Shown in pieces: positions 1 to 9,370 of a DNA stretch of 64,000 bases. Position 1 is the stretch's first letter. Each line of letters starts with the position of its first letter. Both the position numbers and the translations under genes were made by a program. The notes under the pieces are model-generated. The model worked only from the letters and a program-made list of their open reading frames with translations, was not told the origin of the DNA and ran no database searches. This DNA comes from Woeseiaceae bacterium (GTDB lineage Bacteria > Pseudomonadota > Gammaproteobacteria > Steroidobacterales > Woeseiaceae), in assembly GCA_028227395.1 (NCBI GenBank), contig JAOIZZ010000002.1, positions 62,001 to 126,000 on the forward strand. Direction: 5' to 3'.

Positions 1-254
1 AGCATTTCATCTGTTACTGCCATCTCTAAATTTAAATGTGTTTGCATTAATGCTGAAAAATTATAAATATCTTCTTTCTGGATATGTCGTCGATCTTCTC
101 TTAAGTGCATTGTGATACTATCAGCACCAGCTTTTTCTGCTCTCAGTGCTGCTTCTACGGGATTTGGATACAAACCTTTTCTCGCTTGACGTAAAGTCGC
201 AATATGATCAACATTAACGCCAAGGTCAATTTTACCTGAACGCTTATTTTCCAT
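1..254 (-). CDS. pdxJ: Pyridoxine 5'-phosphate synthase PdxJ (N-terminal part, runs off window)
   Basis: This frame is not in the ORF track because the gene is cut by the window edge. The minus strand from the ATG at 254 reads [20 protein letters not shown] and continues [25 protein letters not shown] and [10 protein letters not shown], which are hallmark N-terminal motifs of PdxJ. PdxJ condenses 1-deoxy-D-xylulose 5-phosphate with 3-amino-2-oxopropyl phosphate to form pyridoxine 5'-phosphate, in the cytosol. About 84 codons are visible, roughly a third of the family's usual length. The start overlaps the end of recO by 11 nt, as in the recO-pdxJ pair of many gammaproteobacteria, so the two are probably translationally coupled. 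Confidence 0.95.
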   Translation of the reverse strand, partial: MENKRSGKIDLGVNVDHIATLRQARKGLYPNPVEAALRAEKAGADSITMHLREDRRHIQKEDIYNFSALMQTHLNLEMAVTDEM

Positions 255-969
255 TCCTCTTCATCTCCTCTATGACCTTTCTAGTCATTAATTTCTTACC
301 CCCTAATTGATGAGATATAATATTTTTTAATAAGCGGTTAGCACATCTTAGTGTATCTTCGCATTCAAAATTTTGCTGCTGAATTGATCCAAGCTGGCTC
401 CCAAGAAAAGTCATTGTACCTTCATTGTTTTCGGCCATAACAAGACCTATATCAGGTTTATACTCATAATATGACAATGAATCAACTGGTATCTGAGAGT
501 CAACTACTTCTCTCAAATTCAATGCATAACCAACTAGCTCAAGTAACTTGATCTCGAATTGACGCAGCAATGGTGCAATCCGATTTGTTAAGCTGAGTTT
601 CTTTATTGTCTCAGAATAAAGCGAAAAAACCTCAGCATGAGAATCGTCTTTATATAATAATTTTAGCAATAATTCATTAATATAATAACCAGATATTAAC
701 GCATCACCAGCTAGAGAAATTGGCGCTCCTTGAATTTCCGCCTCTGTTAAAGTACCTAAATTTGTTCGTGAAAACCAAGATATACTTAAAGGCATAAAAG
801 GTCTTAACACCCCTCTAAATTTTGATTTTGCCGATCGGCTGCCCTTCGCGATTAGTGAGATACGACCATATTCACTAGTCATAATCTCAAGAATCATACT
901 TGAATTACTAAATGGCCTGTGATGTAAAATCCATGCTGATTGATTTTGAATACGCTTCTTAGTGGACAT
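244..969 (-). CDS. recO: DNA repair protein RecO
   Basis: RecO loads RecA onto SSB-coated single-stranded DNA in the RecFOR recombinational repair pathway. The 241-residue length is normal for the family. The N-terminus ([41 protein letters not shown], about residues 13-53) is the OB-fold region with the basic KGSRSAKS stretch, followed by the all-helical domain. I see no zinc-binding cysteine cluster, as in many proteobacterial RecO proteins. The gene lies between era and pdxJ, its standard gammaproteobacterial position, 9 nt after era, and overlaps pdxJ by 11 nt. Identification rests on synteny plus the N-terminal signature. Confidence 0.95.
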   Translation of the reverse strand: MSTKKRIQNQSAWILHHRPFSNSSMILEIMTSEYGRISLIAKGSRSAKSKFRGVLRPFMPLSISWFSRTNLGTLTEAEIQGAPISLAGDALISGYYINELLLKLLYKDDSHAEVFSLYSETIKKLSLTNRIAPLLRQFEIKLLELVGYALNLREVVDSQIPVDSLSYYEYKPDIGLVMAENNEGTMTFLGSQLGSIQQQNFECEDTLRCANRLLKNIISHQLGGKKLMTRKVIEEMKRNGK

Positions 970-978
970 AAATAATTC

Positions 979-1872
979 CTAAAGATCGTAACCTAAACTT
1001 TGAAGATCTTTTTCACTATCAGCCCAATTAGCTTTGACCTTAACCCATAAATTAAGATGAATGGATTTACGCAAACGCTCTTTTAGATCTACTCTTGCTG
1101 CAGTACCTACTTTTTTTAAAAGTGAACCATTCTTTCCTACCACAATACCTTTTTGAGTTTCTCTTTCAACCCAAATGATAGCCTGTATAAGAATATTTTT
1201 TTTGGTATCTTCGTAATTCTCAATTTCAACAGTCAAACCATAAGGAATTTCTTGTCTTAATTCTAAAATTAATTTTTCTCTAATAGTTTCTGATGCGGTA
1301 AAAGCAGGACTCCGATCAGTAATTGTTTTACCTGAATATAATTGTGGAGATAGAGGAAGATACTCTGGGAGGAGATCGATTAGTACTTTCAATGAATCTC
1401 GCCTCCTTGCACTAATAGGTATTACTTCTCGAAAGTTATAACGAGCGGATATTTTTGCTAGTTTTTCAAATAAAATTTCCTTTGGATGTACCTGGTCAAT
1501 TTTATTTAATAACATGATAGTTGGTACTGTACTTTTTTTAATTCGATCAAGAACATCTTGATCTTCCTCAGTCCAAGATTTAGCTTCGCAAAGAAATAAA
1601 TTCAAATCAGCTTCCATGAGAGCATTCGTGGCAGTTTTATTCATCATTTTATTCATCATTTTATCAGCTTTACGATGCAATCCTGGGGTATCTACGAATA
1701 TCGCTTGGAAATTTAATTGCGTATAAATGCCAAGAATTCGATGTCGAGTCGTTTGTGGCTTCCTAGTTACAATGCTCACTTTACTTTTAAGTATTGTGTT
1801 TATTAGGGTCGATTTACCAACATTTGGTCGTCCAATTACCGATATAAAACCACTTTTATAGTCGCCTGACAT
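979..1872 (-). CDS. era: GTPase Era
   Basis: Era is an essential GTPase that binds the 3' end of 16S rRNA and assists 30S assembly. The G1 motif GRPNVGKST, DTPG (G3) and NKID (G4) are present in the first ~130 residues. A C-terminal KH domain carries the motif GIVVGKNGSLLKK. The ORF track opens at 1893, but I prefer the internal ATG at 1872 (MSGDYKSGFISVIGRPNVGKS). It matches the family N-terminus, has AAGG 11 nt upstream, and leaves a 4-nt gap to the rnc stop instead of a 17-nt overlap. The protein is then 297 aa. The gene sits in the lepB-rnc-era-recO operon. Confidence 0.96.
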   Translation of the reverse strand: MSGDYKSGFISVIGRPNVGKSTLINTILKSKVSIVTRKPQTTRHRILGIYTQLNFQAIFVDTPGLHRKADKMMNKMMNKTATNALMEADLNLFLCEAKSWTEEDQDVLDRIKKSTVPTIMLLNKIDQVHPKEILFEKLAKISARYNFREVIPISARRRDSLKVLIDLLPEYLPLSPQLYSGKTITDRSPAFTASETIREKLILELRQEIPYGLTVEIENYEDTKKNILIQAIIWVERETQKGIVVGKNGSLLKKVGTAARVDLKERLRKSIHLNLWVKVKANWADSEKDLQSLGYDL

Positions 1873-1876
1873 CGAA

Positions 1877-2572
1877 TTAAAAACCTTTTTCATTTAATTT
1901 AAATAGCATATCTTTAGCTGCTTGTTGCTCTGCATTTCTTCTTGATGATCCTTTGCCAGTAGTCTTTAGATTATTTTTTTCAATATTACAGTCAACATAA
2001 AATAATTGATTATGATCTGCTCCCATAATCTTTACTAAAGTGTATGCAGGCAATAAATTACCATCATGTTGCAATAACTCTTGTAATTGAGTTTTTGAAT
2101 CTTTCAGTTGATTTAAATCAGGTAAATTAGCGAATAATGAGGCGAATAATCGTTTAATAAATTTTCTTACTTGTTGGTAGCCACCATCGAGATAAACGGC
2201 GCCAATAAGGGCTTCTATAGTATCTGACAACACTGAAGCACGAAATTTAACTCCACTTTTTTTTTCACCTGAACCTAGTAAAATATAATCACTCAAATCG
2301 ATATTTACCGCGATTTTATGTAAAGTTGACTCTTGTACCAAATAAGCTCGTAATCTCGTCAAATCGCCTTCATTCATCTCTGGTTCTAACTGAAACACAT
2401 GATCAGCAATCATAAAACCTAAAATGGAGTCACCCAAAAATTCCAATCTTTCATTATTTACCGATGAAGCACTCCGGTGAGTTAAAGCCAAAATAAGCAG
2501 GGACTGATCTTGGAATTCATATTTTAGATTATGGCTAAACCATTTATCCGCTTTATTTAGAACTTGACTCAT
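1877..2572 (-). CDS. rnc: Ribonuclease III
   Basis: RNase III is a double-strand-specific endoribonuclease that processes rRNA precursors and some mRNAs. The family signature NERLEFLGDSILG lies around residue 40 and carries metal-ligand acidic residues. A second catalytic segment (DTIEALIGAVYLDGG) and a C-terminal double-stranded RNA-binding domain (SKTQLQELLQ to GKGSSRRNAEQQAAKDML) follow. The ORF track begins at 2641, but that start would extend 50 nt into lepB and add 23 unrelated residues. The ATG at 2572 (MSQVLNKADKWF) begins just downstream of the lepB stop and gives a typical 231-aa protein. Confidence 0.96.
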   Translation of the reverse strand: MSQVLNKADKWFSHNLKYEFQDQSLLILALTHRSASSVNNERLEFLGDSILGFMIADHVFQLEPEMNEGDLTRLRAYLVQESTLHKIAVNIDLSDYILLGSGEKKSGVKFRASVLSDTIEALIGAVYLDGGYQQVRKFIKRLFASLFANLPDLNQLKDSKTQLQELLQHDGNLLPAYTLVKIMGADHNQLFYVDCNIEKNNLKTTGKGSSRRNAEQQAAKDMLFKLNEKGF

Positions 2573-2591
2573 AAATATATTTTTTTCCAGA

Positions 2592-3350
2592 TTAATTAAT
2601 TTTTTGCCCAATACGCTTATAATCTGGCCACTCAAGCCCATCCATATGCATCCATATCATAGCTGCTTTTCCGACTAAAAAGGTTTCAGGAATAGCTTCA
2701 ATGAAGCGACTATCGCGACTATTGTCACGGTTATCACCCATCATAAAATAACTGTCATCTGGCACGACATAATAACCTTCTCCCATAGTATTAATATTAT
2801 TAGCTATAAGAATTGTGTGAAGACTTTGATCGATTGATTCTATGTATTGTGGTTTCATTTCGTGAAATGGATTAATTGGATCACGCTCCATTTTAATTAT
2901 CTGACCATTAATTGTTAATCTATGGTCTTGATAAATAATTTTGTCACCAGGGAGTCCGATTACACGTTTTATATAATTAATACTTGGATCAGAAGGTAGA
3001 CGAAATACAGCTACATCACCCCTTTTTGGGCTATCAACTTCCCAGATTTTGGTTTCAAGTACAGGCAATCTCAAGCCATAAGAGTATTTTTTTACAAAAA
3101 TAAAATCTCCGACTAATAAAGTAGGTTTCATAGACCCTGATGGAATTCTGAATGGTTCAAAAATAAAGGAACGAATAATAAGGACGAAAAATAAGACCGG
3201 GAAAAAAGCATATGAGTATTCTAGGATTGTGTTCTTAAGATTTTTTTCAGTATTACTTTGATCTGATTTTTTTCTCCAAAATAAAATGTCAATTACAATA
3301 AAAAAACCACTGAATAAAGTTAAAGAAACGAGTATTAAAGCTAAATTCAT
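2592..3350 (-). CDS. lepB: Signal peptidase I (leader peptidase)
   Basis: LepB cleaves signal peptides from secreted and membrane proteins at the periplasmic face of the inner membrane. Two N-terminal membrane segments (about residues 3-24 and 46-60) are followed by the catalytic box IPSGSMKPTL with the predicted nucleophile Ser73. YIKRVIGLPGD carries the general-base Lys128, and MGDNRDNSRDSR is the conserved box E. The length of 252 aa is somewhat short compared with the E. coli enzyme. The start ATG overlaps the lepA stop by one base (TAATG on the coding strand), which suggests translational coupling. Confidence 0.97.
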   Translation of the reverse strand: MNLALILVSLTLFSGFFIVIDILFWRKKSDQSNTEKNLKNTILEYSYAFFPVLFFVLIIRSFIFEPFRIPSGSMKPTLLVGDFIFVKKYSYGLRLPVLETKIWEVDSPKRGDVAVFRLPSDPSINYIKRVIGLPGDKIIYQDHRLTINGQIIKMERDPINPFHEMKPQYIESIDQSLHTILIANNINTMGEGYYVVPDDSYFMMGDNRDNSRDSRFIEAIPETFLVGKAAMIWMHMDGLEWPDYKRIGQKIN

Positions 3351-5155
3351 TAATTTCTTCCTTTTTTTCCATCAACACTTAATATCGTCAAAAATGCTTC
3401 CTGAGGGATTTCAACAGAGCCAATTTGCTTCATTCTTTTCTTACCAGCCTTTTGCTTTTCAAGTAATTTTCTTTTCCTACTGATATCACCACCATAACAT
3501 TTAGCAGTAACATTTTTGCGTAATGCTTTTACAGTACTTCGTGCCAATATTTGATTACCAACGCCTGCCTGAATAGCGACATCAAACATCTGCCTTGGAA
3601 TTAACTTTCTCATTTTTTCAACTATCTCTCTACCTCTAAATATAGAATTATCACGATGAATGATCACCGCTAAAGCATCTACTCGTTCTCCATTAATAAG
3701 GATATCAAGGCGAATAAGAGGAGCAGCTTGAAATCTTAAGAATTGGTAATCGTATGAAGCATATCCTCGGCTTACCGATTTAAGGCGATCAAAAAAATCC
3801 ATTACAACCTCTGCCAGAGGCATTTCATATTCTAACGATACTTGCTTACCTAGATATCTAATTTGTCTTTGTCGCCCTCTTTTCTCGATACACAATTTGA
3901 TTACTGAGCCTACATGCTTTTGAGGTACTAAAATACTAGCTAAAATTATAGGCTCTCTCAATTCAATTATTTCATTTGGTGGTGGCAATTTTGCTGGATT
4001 ATCAACAAAAATAACCTCATTTTTACTATTTATAATTTCAAAGATTACAGTTGGGGCTGTTGTTATTAACTCAAGATTGTATTCTCTTTCTAAGCGCTCT
4101 TGGATAATCTCTAGATGCAACATACCAAGAAAGCCACAACGAAAACCAAGACCAAGTGCGGTTGAACTTTCTGGCTCAAAATGCAAAGAAGCATCATTAA
4201 GGCGGAGTTTTTTTAAGGCTTCACGAAAACTTTCAAAATCATCTGAACTTATTGGGAATAAACCTGCAAATACTCTCGGTTGAACTTGTTTAAAATCAGG
4301 TAATGCCTCATTGCATGGATTTGCGGTGCACGTAAGGGTGTCACCAACGGGCGCGCCATCAATATCTTTAATTCCAGCTATCACAAAACCTACTTCACCC
4401 GTTTTAAGAATATCCCGATCTATCATTTTTGGAGTGAAGCAACCAACACGATCAGCAATATGGGATCGTTGTGAGGACATTACAGTCATTTTACTACCTT
4501 TTCTTAACTCACCATTAACTATTCGTACTAGAGAAACAACACCCACATAATTATCGAACCATGAATCTATTATTAATGCCTGTAAGGGAGCATTTGCGTT
4601 ACCTATTGGAGGGGGGATAAACGCAACAAGCTGCTCTAATAATTCATTAACTCCCTCGCCCGTCTTGGCACTTACTAAGGCAGCGTCTTTCGCATTAATA
4701 CCAATTACGTCCTCAATTTCGTTTATTACGAGTTGAGGTTCAGCTGCAGGTAAATCTATTTTATTTAGTACAGGAAGAACTTCCAAATCTTGGTCAATAG
4801 CAGTAATACAATTCGCCACACTTTGTGCCTCAACACCTTGCGCGGCATCTACAACGAGCAAGGCACCTTCACATGCTGCCAAAGATCTAGATACCTCATA
4901 CGAGAAATCAACATGGCCTGGAGTATCGATCAAATTAAGTTGATAGATCTGACCGTTAATTCCTGTGTATTCTAGCGAGACACTTTGCGCCTTAATGGTA
5001 ATGCCCCGCTCTCTTTCTATATCCATTGAATCGAGGACTTGTTCTGACATTTCTCTTGCTTGAAGACCACCACATATCTGGATAAATCTATCCGCTAAGG
5101 TAGATTTACCATGATCAATATGAGCAATAATTGAAAAATTTCTTATGTGTTTCAT
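3350..5155 (-). CDS. lepA: Elongation factor 4 (LepA)
   Basis: LepA is a ribosome-binding translational GTPase. The sequence shows [13 protein letters not shown] (G1), the switch region [20 protein letters not shown] (G3) and NKIDLP (G4). EF-G-like domains follow, then the LepA-specific C-terminal domain ending [25 protein letters not shown] place the start at the ATG at 5155 ([19 protein letters not shown]), which matches the family N-terminus. The track's upstream ATG at 5164 adds only MDH and cannot be excluded, because neither start has a strong ribosome binding site. The gene is the first of the lepA-lepB-rnc-era-recO-pdxJ run. Confidence 0.97.
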   Translation of the reverse strand: MKHIRNFSIIAHIDHGKSTLADRFIQICGGLQAREMSEQVLDSMDIERERGITIKAQSVSLEYTGINGQIYQLNLIDTPGHVDFSYEVSRSLAACEGALLVVDAAQGVEAQSVANCITAIDQDLEVLPVLNKIDLPAAEPQLVINEIEDVIGINAKDAALVSAKTGEGVNELLEQLVAFIPPPIGNANAPLQALIIDSWFDNYVGVVSLVRIVNGELRKGSKMTVMSSQRSHIADRVGCFTPKMIDRDILKTGEVGFVIAGIKDIDGAPVGDTLTCTANPCNEALPDFKQVQPRVFAGLFPISSDDFESFREALKKLRLNDASLHFEPESSTALGLGFRCGFLGMLHLEIIQERLEREYNLELITTAPTVIFEIINSKNEVIFVDNPAKLPPPNEIIELREPIILASILVPQKHVGSVIKLCIEKRGRQRQIRYLGKQVSLEYEMPLAEVVMDFFDRLKSVSRGYASYDYQFLRFQAAPLIRLDILINGERVDALAVIIHRDNSIFRGREIVEKMRKLIPRQMFDVAIQAGVGNQILARSTVKALRKNVTAKCYGGDISRKRKLLEKQKAGKKRMKQIGSVEIPQEAFLTILSVDGKKGRN

Positions 5156-5213
5156 GTGATCCAAATATTAAAAATTATTTAAATTATATACGTTATATGG
5201 TTCAGCTATAGAA

Positions 5214-5453
5214 TTATTGCTGATTTAATATTTCTTCTATAATAAAACTATCAAGATGATACTGAAATAAAGTTCGGTCTTGATATCTCACAACTGGAAT
5301 TCTAGTTTTATATTTCTCTAATAAATAAATTGATTCTTGAATATCATTAATTTTGATTTCTGCCCGATCGCCTACCAATTCATATAATTGTTCAATTAAT
5401 ATTTCGCAAAGATGGCAACCCTTTTTACTATAGACTTCGATAATTGGCTTCAC
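5214..5453 (-). CDS. Glutaredoxin-like protein (DUF836 type)
   Basis: This is a 79-residue thioredoxin-fold protein. The N-terminus EVYSKKGCHLCEILIEQL contains a CxxC redox motif (Cys13 and Cys16). The cis-proline segment RIPVVRYQDRTLFQYHLD follows around residue 52. These are features of the small DUF836/glutaredoxin-like family often found in gammaproteobacteria. The substrate is unknown, and a thiol-disulfide exchange role is inferred only from the fold and the CxxC. The start codon is GTG. It lies between sdhE and lepA on the same strand, which could indicate cotranscription with the succinate dehydrogenase operon. Confidence 0.85.
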   Translation of the reverse strand: MKPIIEVYSKKGCHLCEILIEQLYELVGDRAEIKINDIQESIYLLEKYKTRIPVVRYQDRTLFQYHLDSFIIEEILNQQ

Positions 5454-5474
5454 ATTAAATTCACTTCTAATAAT

Positions 5475-5708
5475 TTAACGAGTAATTAAAATTTTCTCAA
5501 TGATCAAATTAATTGACTTGAATTCGGATTTGTAAGGAGTTAATAATAATTTAATTAAATCTGGGTCACTTAATTTCAGCAACTCATGAAAGGCGCTCTT
5601 TTCATTCTCAGACGATTCATCATAATATTCATTTAAATAGCTGACTAGTAACTCATCCAGCTCCCTCATACCACGGCGACACTGCCAACGAAGTTTAGAA
5701 TTAAGCAT
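5475..5708 (-). CDS. sdhE: FAD assembly factor SdhE (SDHAF2 / YgfY family)
   Basis: SdhE promotes covalent attachment of FAD to the flavoprotein subunit SdhA. The 77-residue length is typical, and the family signature RRGMRELDELL begins at about residue 11. The RGxxE core is the part required for flavinylation in studied homologues. An acidic helical bundle follows (YYDESSENEKSAFHELLKLSDPDL). The gene lies 23 nt downstream of sdhB in the same orientation, so it probably belongs to the sdh operon. A second putative assembly factor of the SdhAF4 type sits at the other end of the operon. Confidence 0.93.
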   Translation of the reverse strand: MLNSKLRWQCRRGMRELDELLVSYLNEYYDESSENEKSAFHELLKLSDPDLIKLLLTPYKSEFKSINLIIEKILITR

Positions 5709-5731
5709 AAGCTTTATTATTTAAATGAGTT

Positions 5732-6526
5732 TTAAGCCTGTCTTTCAATTAACATTTTCTTTGTTTTAGCTATAGCTTCAGCTGGATTCAAACCCTTTGG
5801 ACACGTATTTGTACAATTCATAATTGTATGGCAACGATAAAGACGAAAAGAATCCTCCAAATCATCCAATCTTTCCTCTTGAGCATCATCTCGACTGTCT
5901 ACCAACCAACGATAAGATGCCAATAGTGCAGCTGGACCCAAATATCGATCACTATTCCACCAGTAACTTGGGCAACTAGTAGAGCAGCATGCGCACAATA
6001 TACAAGCAGCTGGTTCGTCAATTTTTTCTTGATCTTGTTTTGACTGGATTCGCTCACTATCCTTAGGCGGGCTAGTTTTATTTTGAAGCCAGGGCTTGAT
6101 AGAAGCATATTGCGCATAGAAATTTGTTAGGTCAGCTACCAGATCTTTAATGACTGGCATATGAGGCAATGGATATATTTTTGTATCGCCAGCTAGAGAG
6201 TCATTAGAAATTGTGCAGGCTAATGTATTCCCACCGTTTATGTTCATCGCACATGAACCACAGATACCCTCTCTGCATGATCTTCGAAAAGTTAAAGTAG
6301 GGTCAATTTCATTTTTTATTTTAATTAAAACATCCAGCACCATTGGACCACAATTATCCATATCAATATCGAATGTATCCATTCTTGGGTTATCACTAAG
6401 ATCAGGATCGTAACGATAAACGACAAACCGCTTGATGTTTTTTACACCATCAGATGCTGCAAAGTGCTTGCCTTTTTTTACCCTTGATTTCAGAGGCAGT
6501 CTAAATTCAGCCACGGTACACACCAC
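5732..6526 (-). CDS. sdhB: Succinate dehydrogenase iron-sulfur subunit
   Basis: SdhB carries electrons from FAD to ubiquinone through three Fe-S clusters. The 2Fe-2S ligands are seen as CREGICGSC plus a fourth Cys in LACT (residues about 84-104). The 4Fe-4S and 3Fe-4S ligands are in [16 protein letters not shown] and [12 protein letters not shown]. The N-terminus [15 protein letters not shown] and the segment [14 protein letters not shown] resemble alpha-proteobacterial and mitochondrial-type SdhB more than the E. coli type. The track start is a GTG at 6526. A GTG at 6514 (reading VAEFRLP) fits alpha-type homologues better and has GGTG 6 nt upstream, so the first four residues are uncertain. 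Confidence 0.97.
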   Translation of the reverse strand: MVCTVAEFRLPLKSRVKKGKHFAASDGVKNIKRFVVYRYDPDLSDNPRMDTFDIDMDNCGPMVLDVLIKIKNEIDPTLTFRRSCREGICGSCAMNINGGNTLACTISNDSLAGDTKIYPLPHMPVIKDLVADLTNFYAQYASIKPWLQNKTSPPKDSERIQSKQDQEKIDEPAACILCACCSTSCPSYWWNSDRYLGPAALLASYRWLVDSRDDAQEERLDDLEDSFRLYRCHTIMNCTNTCPKGLNPAEAIAKTKKMLIERQA

Positions 6527-6539
6527 ATATTTTTTTCAT

Positions 6540-8324
6540 CTAATACACCCTTGCTTTTGGAGGGATAGCTTCAACATCATCAGTTAAAGTCTCTTGATGG
6601 ACTGGTCGATAATCAAAACTTACTTCACCTGGTTCACCAACCCAGCATAAAGTATGCGTCATCCACAATTTATCATCACGCCCAGGAAAATCTTCGCGCG
6701 CATGTGCACCTCGACTTTCTTCTCTATTTGCGGCAGATTCAATAGTCGCAGTGGCATTTACGAGTAAATTCTCAAGCTCCATTGTTTCTATTAAATCCGT
6801 ATTCCATATCAACGAACGATCCGCTACCGAGATATCTGCGAATGTTTTATAAGACTCTTGGAGCAAATTAACGCCCTCATTAAGAGATTTACCAGTACGA
6901 AATACTGCAGCATGGTTTTGCATGATTTTTTGCATTTCCAATCGAACTTCTGACGTTAATCTTGATCCATTCGAATTTCTGAGCTTATCAATTCTGGATA
7001 TACTATTTTGACCTGCATTTTGCGGTAATACTCTGAATTTCTTCTTGTCTTTTAAGATTTCAGCGCAATATTTAGCCGCAGAGCGACCAAATACAACCAA
7101 ATCTAACAATGAATTCGAGCCCAAACGATTTGCCCCATGAACCGATACACAACCTGCTTCACCGACAGCCATTAGACCATTAACAACTGACTCAGAGTCA
7201 TCATTACGTTTTGTTACTACTTCGCCTTTGTAGTTGGTCGGTATTCCTCCCATATTATAGTGCACTGTAGGCAAGACCGGTATGGGCTCTTTAGTTACGT
7301 CAACGGACGCGAATACTCTAGCGGACTCAGCAATACCTGGTAATCTCTCGTCAATAACTTCTGAACCAAGATGTTCAAGATGTAAATTAATATGGTCTTT
7401 TTCTGGGCCAACACCTCTCCCTTCTTGAATTTCAATTGTCATTGAACGGCTAACAACATCTCTGGAGGCTAAATCTTTCGCATTAGGTGCATATCGCTCC
7501 ATAAACCTCTCTCCTTCAGAGTTGGTGAGGTAACCACCTTCACCTCTCGCTCCTTCGGTAATTAACATACCCGCCCCGTAGATCCCTGTAGGATGAAATT
7601 GAACGAACTCCATATCCTGTACTGGTAACCCAGCTCTCAAGACCATAGCATTGCCATCACCAGTGCAAGTATGGGCTGAGGTACAGGAAAAATATGACCT
7701 ACCGTAACCACCTGTAGCCAAAATAACTTGATGCGATCTAAATCGATGTAATTTTCCTGTCGACATCTCAAGAGCTACGATGCCATGACATTCTTGATTC
7801 TCCATAATCAAATCAATAGCAAAGAATTCGATAAAAAATTCCGCTGAGTTTTTTAATGATTGTTGGTACAGAGTATGTAACATTGCGTGCCCAGTTCGAT
7901 CAGCAGCCGCACAAGTCCTCTGAGCGATTCCTTCGCCATAATGAGTGGTCATTCCACCAAATGGTCTCTGGTATATCAACCCATCTTCGGTTCTAGAAAA
8001 AGGCACACCGTAGTGCTCAAGTTCAATAACTGCACCAGGCGCTTCTTTGCACATATATTCAATAGCATCTTGATCGCCTAACCAATCTCCGCCCTTAACA
8101 GTATCATACATATGCCAACGCCAATCATCTTCACCCATATTGCCAAGAGCTGCACTGATTCCGCCTTGTGCTGCCACAGTATGACTTCGAGTCGGGAATA
8201 CCTTGGTGATACATGCGGTTTTTAGGCCTACTTCAGCAAGACCAAATGTTGCTCTTAATCCGGCGCCACCAGCACCAACTACCACAACATCATAATCATG
8301 GTCTATGAATTCATACTCACCCAT
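6540..8324 (-). CDS. sdhA: Succinate dehydrogenase flavoprotein subunit
   Basis: SdhA oxidises succinate to fumarate with covalently bound FAD, at the inner face of the cytoplasmic membrane. The dinucleotide-binding motif [13 protein letters not shown] is at the N-terminus. The FAD-linking histidine lies in [11 protein letters not shown], and the active-site regions [10 protein letters not shown] and [18 protein letters not shown] are present. I choose the ATG at 8324 ([22 protein letters not shown], 594 aa). The track's longer ORF from 8357 adds [11 protein letters not shown], which is only out-of-frame sdhD sequence. The chosen start overlaps sdhD by 8 nt. The central sequence ([19 protein letters not shown]) is mitochondrial-like. 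Confidence 0.97.
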   Translation of the reverse strand: MGEYEFIDHDYDVVVVGAGGAGLRATFGLAEVGLKTACITKVFPTRSHTVAAQGGISAALGNMGEDDWRWHMYDTVKGGDWLGDQDAIEYMCKEAPGAVIELEHYGVPFSRTEDGLIYQRPFGGMTTHYGEGIAQRTCAAADRTGHAMLHTLYQQSLKNSAEFFIEFFAIDLIMENQECHGIVALEMSTGKLHRFRSHQVILATGGYGRSYFSCTSAHTCTGDGNAMVLRAGLPVQDMEFVQFHPTGIYGAGMLITEGARGEGGYLTNSEGERFMERYAPNAKDLASRDVVSRSMTIEIQEGRGVGPEKDHINLHLEHLGSEVIDERLPGIAESARVFASVDVTKEPIPVLPTVHYNMGGIPTNYKGEVVTKRNDDSESVVNGLMAVGEAGCVSVHGANRLGSNSLLDLVVFGRSAAKYCAEILKDKKKFRVLPQNAGQNSISRIDKLRNSNGSRLTSEVRLEMQKIMQNHAAVFRTGKSLNEGVNLLQESYKTFADISVADRSLIWNTDLIETMELENLLVNATATIESAANREESRGAHAREDFPGRDDKLWMTHTLCWVGEPGEVSFDYRPVHQETLTDDVEAIPPKARVY

Positions 8325-8706
8325 TAAATAACTCCAAATTAATAACAACCAAAGCAACGATTAGAATAAAAGTTAAAATAAAGTGAGTTATTTTATTCAA
8401 ACTCAAGCAAAATTCTCTCAGAGAAAATTGATGTATATAATCTTCTATTATCACGTCTAAACCAAGGCTGGAATGGTAAGTTAAGGATAAGCCAAGCAGT
8501 ATTAACATAATGGAATTGAGTGGATGTCCAATCCAGACTCTTATCTCAATATATTGATAGCTTTCAAACATTACTAAGGAAACTAAAAACCAAGTGCCAA
8601 AAAAAATCAAGCAAAGTGCCGTTAATCTTTGCGACCACCAATGCGCTGAAGCACCCTTAACTAGCGAATTATTAAATATAATTTTTATAAAAGATTTATA
8701 ATTCAC
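8317..8706 (-). CDS. sdhD: Succinate dehydrogenase membrane anchor subunit
   Basis: SdhD anchors the SdhAB catalytic pair and helps form the quinone and heme b sites. The 129 residues include three hydrophobic segments (about 27-47, 58-77 and 107-125). The conserved [13 protein letters not shown] motif precedes the first, and [16 protein letters not shown], with a likely heme-ligand histidine, follows the second. The start is a GTG that overlaps the sdhC stop by 4 nt (GTGA). Position in sdhC-sdhD-sdhA-sdhB order supports the assignment. Confidence 0.94.
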   Translation of the reverse strand: MNYKSFIKIIFNNSLVKGASAHWWSQRLTALCLIFFGTWFLVSLVMFESYQYIEIRVWIGHPLNSIMLILLGLSLTYHSSLGLDVIIEDYIHQFSLREFCLSLNKITHFILTFILIVALVVINLELFNG

Positions 8707-9077
8707 TTAATTAGCCAAAAAAATGATGTTAAGAAAATAGTGCTTAGAAGCACTAATCGAGCGGAAAACTCAACTTTATCCTTGTTAAACCCTCGTCCTG
8801 TATCCCAATAAAGATGACGAATACCATTACAAAAATGAAGGAAAAAAGCGAAGCTCCAAAGAAAAAGTACCAATTGACCTAACCATGACTTTAAAATCGT
8901 CAGAAGAAAATTATACCCGCTCTCATTAAACGCAACAGTTGCTATCCAAGCAATAAAAACTAACATACCTATTGATAATGCCACTCCTGTAGCTCGATGC
9001 ATTATCGATAAGATCATAGTTATCGGCCAACGATAAATCGTCAAATGAGGTGATAGTGGTCTTGGGCGAGTGGCCAT
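8703..9077 (-). CDS. sdhC: Succinate dehydrogenase cytochrome b556 subunit
   Basis: SdhC is the large membrane anchor that binds heme b and ubiquinone. The N-terminus RPRPLSPHLTIYRWPITMILSIMHRATGVAL is the diagnostic SdhC signature, with quinone-site residues in the SIMHRATG segment. A probable axial heme histidine lies in FCNGIRHLYWDTG at about residue 84. Three transmembrane helices are visible. The SPHLTIYRWPITM form is characteristic of alpha-proteobacterial and mitochondrial complexes. The gene is 34 nt downstream of the SdhAF4-like gene and overlaps sdhD by 4 nt. Confidence 0.96.
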   Translation of the reverse strand: MATRPRPLSPHLTIYRWPITMILSIMHRATGVALSIGMLVFIAWIATVAFNESGYNFLLTILKSWLGQLVLFLWSFAFFLHFCNGIRHLYWDTGRGFNKDKVEFSARLVLLSTIFLTSFFWLIK

Positions 9078-9111
9078 ATTTATAGTTTTCTCAATGAAAA
9101 TAATCGTTTAA

Positions 9112-9294
9112 TTAAAAATCGATACAGCGTCCATTTTTTTCCCAGTCACCATATCTGGCTGGATCTAAACCACCTCTGCCACCGATTTCTTTTTTATTTA
9201 ATTTATCTGATGGGGGTATATTCTTATTCTGAGGTTGATTTATTTTATTTTTTTTTGAACGTTCTTTAGTATCAATTTCTAGTCTGTTTTCCAT
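9112..9294 (-). CDS. DUF1674 protein, SdhAF4-like succinate dehydrogenase assembly factor
   Basis: This is a 60-residue protein with a charged, low-complexity N-terminal half. Its conserved C-terminus, EIGGRGGLDPARYGDWEKNGRCIDF, is the diagnostic motif of the DUF1674/SdhAF4 family. Eukaryotic SdhAF4 binds flavinylated Sdh1/SDHA and protects it until it joins the iron-sulfur subunit. A similar chaperone role is inferred for this bacterial homologue. It is the first gene of the sdh operon, 34 nt upstream of sdhC, and this position strongly supports the link. It is divergent from ygfZ, so the 76 nt between them must hold the promoters of both. Confidence 0.85.
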   Translation of the reverse strand: MENRLEIDTKERSKKNKINQPQNKNIPPSDKLNKKEIGGRGGLDPARYGDWEKNGRCIDF

Positions 9295-9370
9295 GTGATG
9301 ATTATGCCAGAATAATTAGACCGATGTAGACTATTAACCCATCTAATGTTACAAATGCATACAAGAATAT

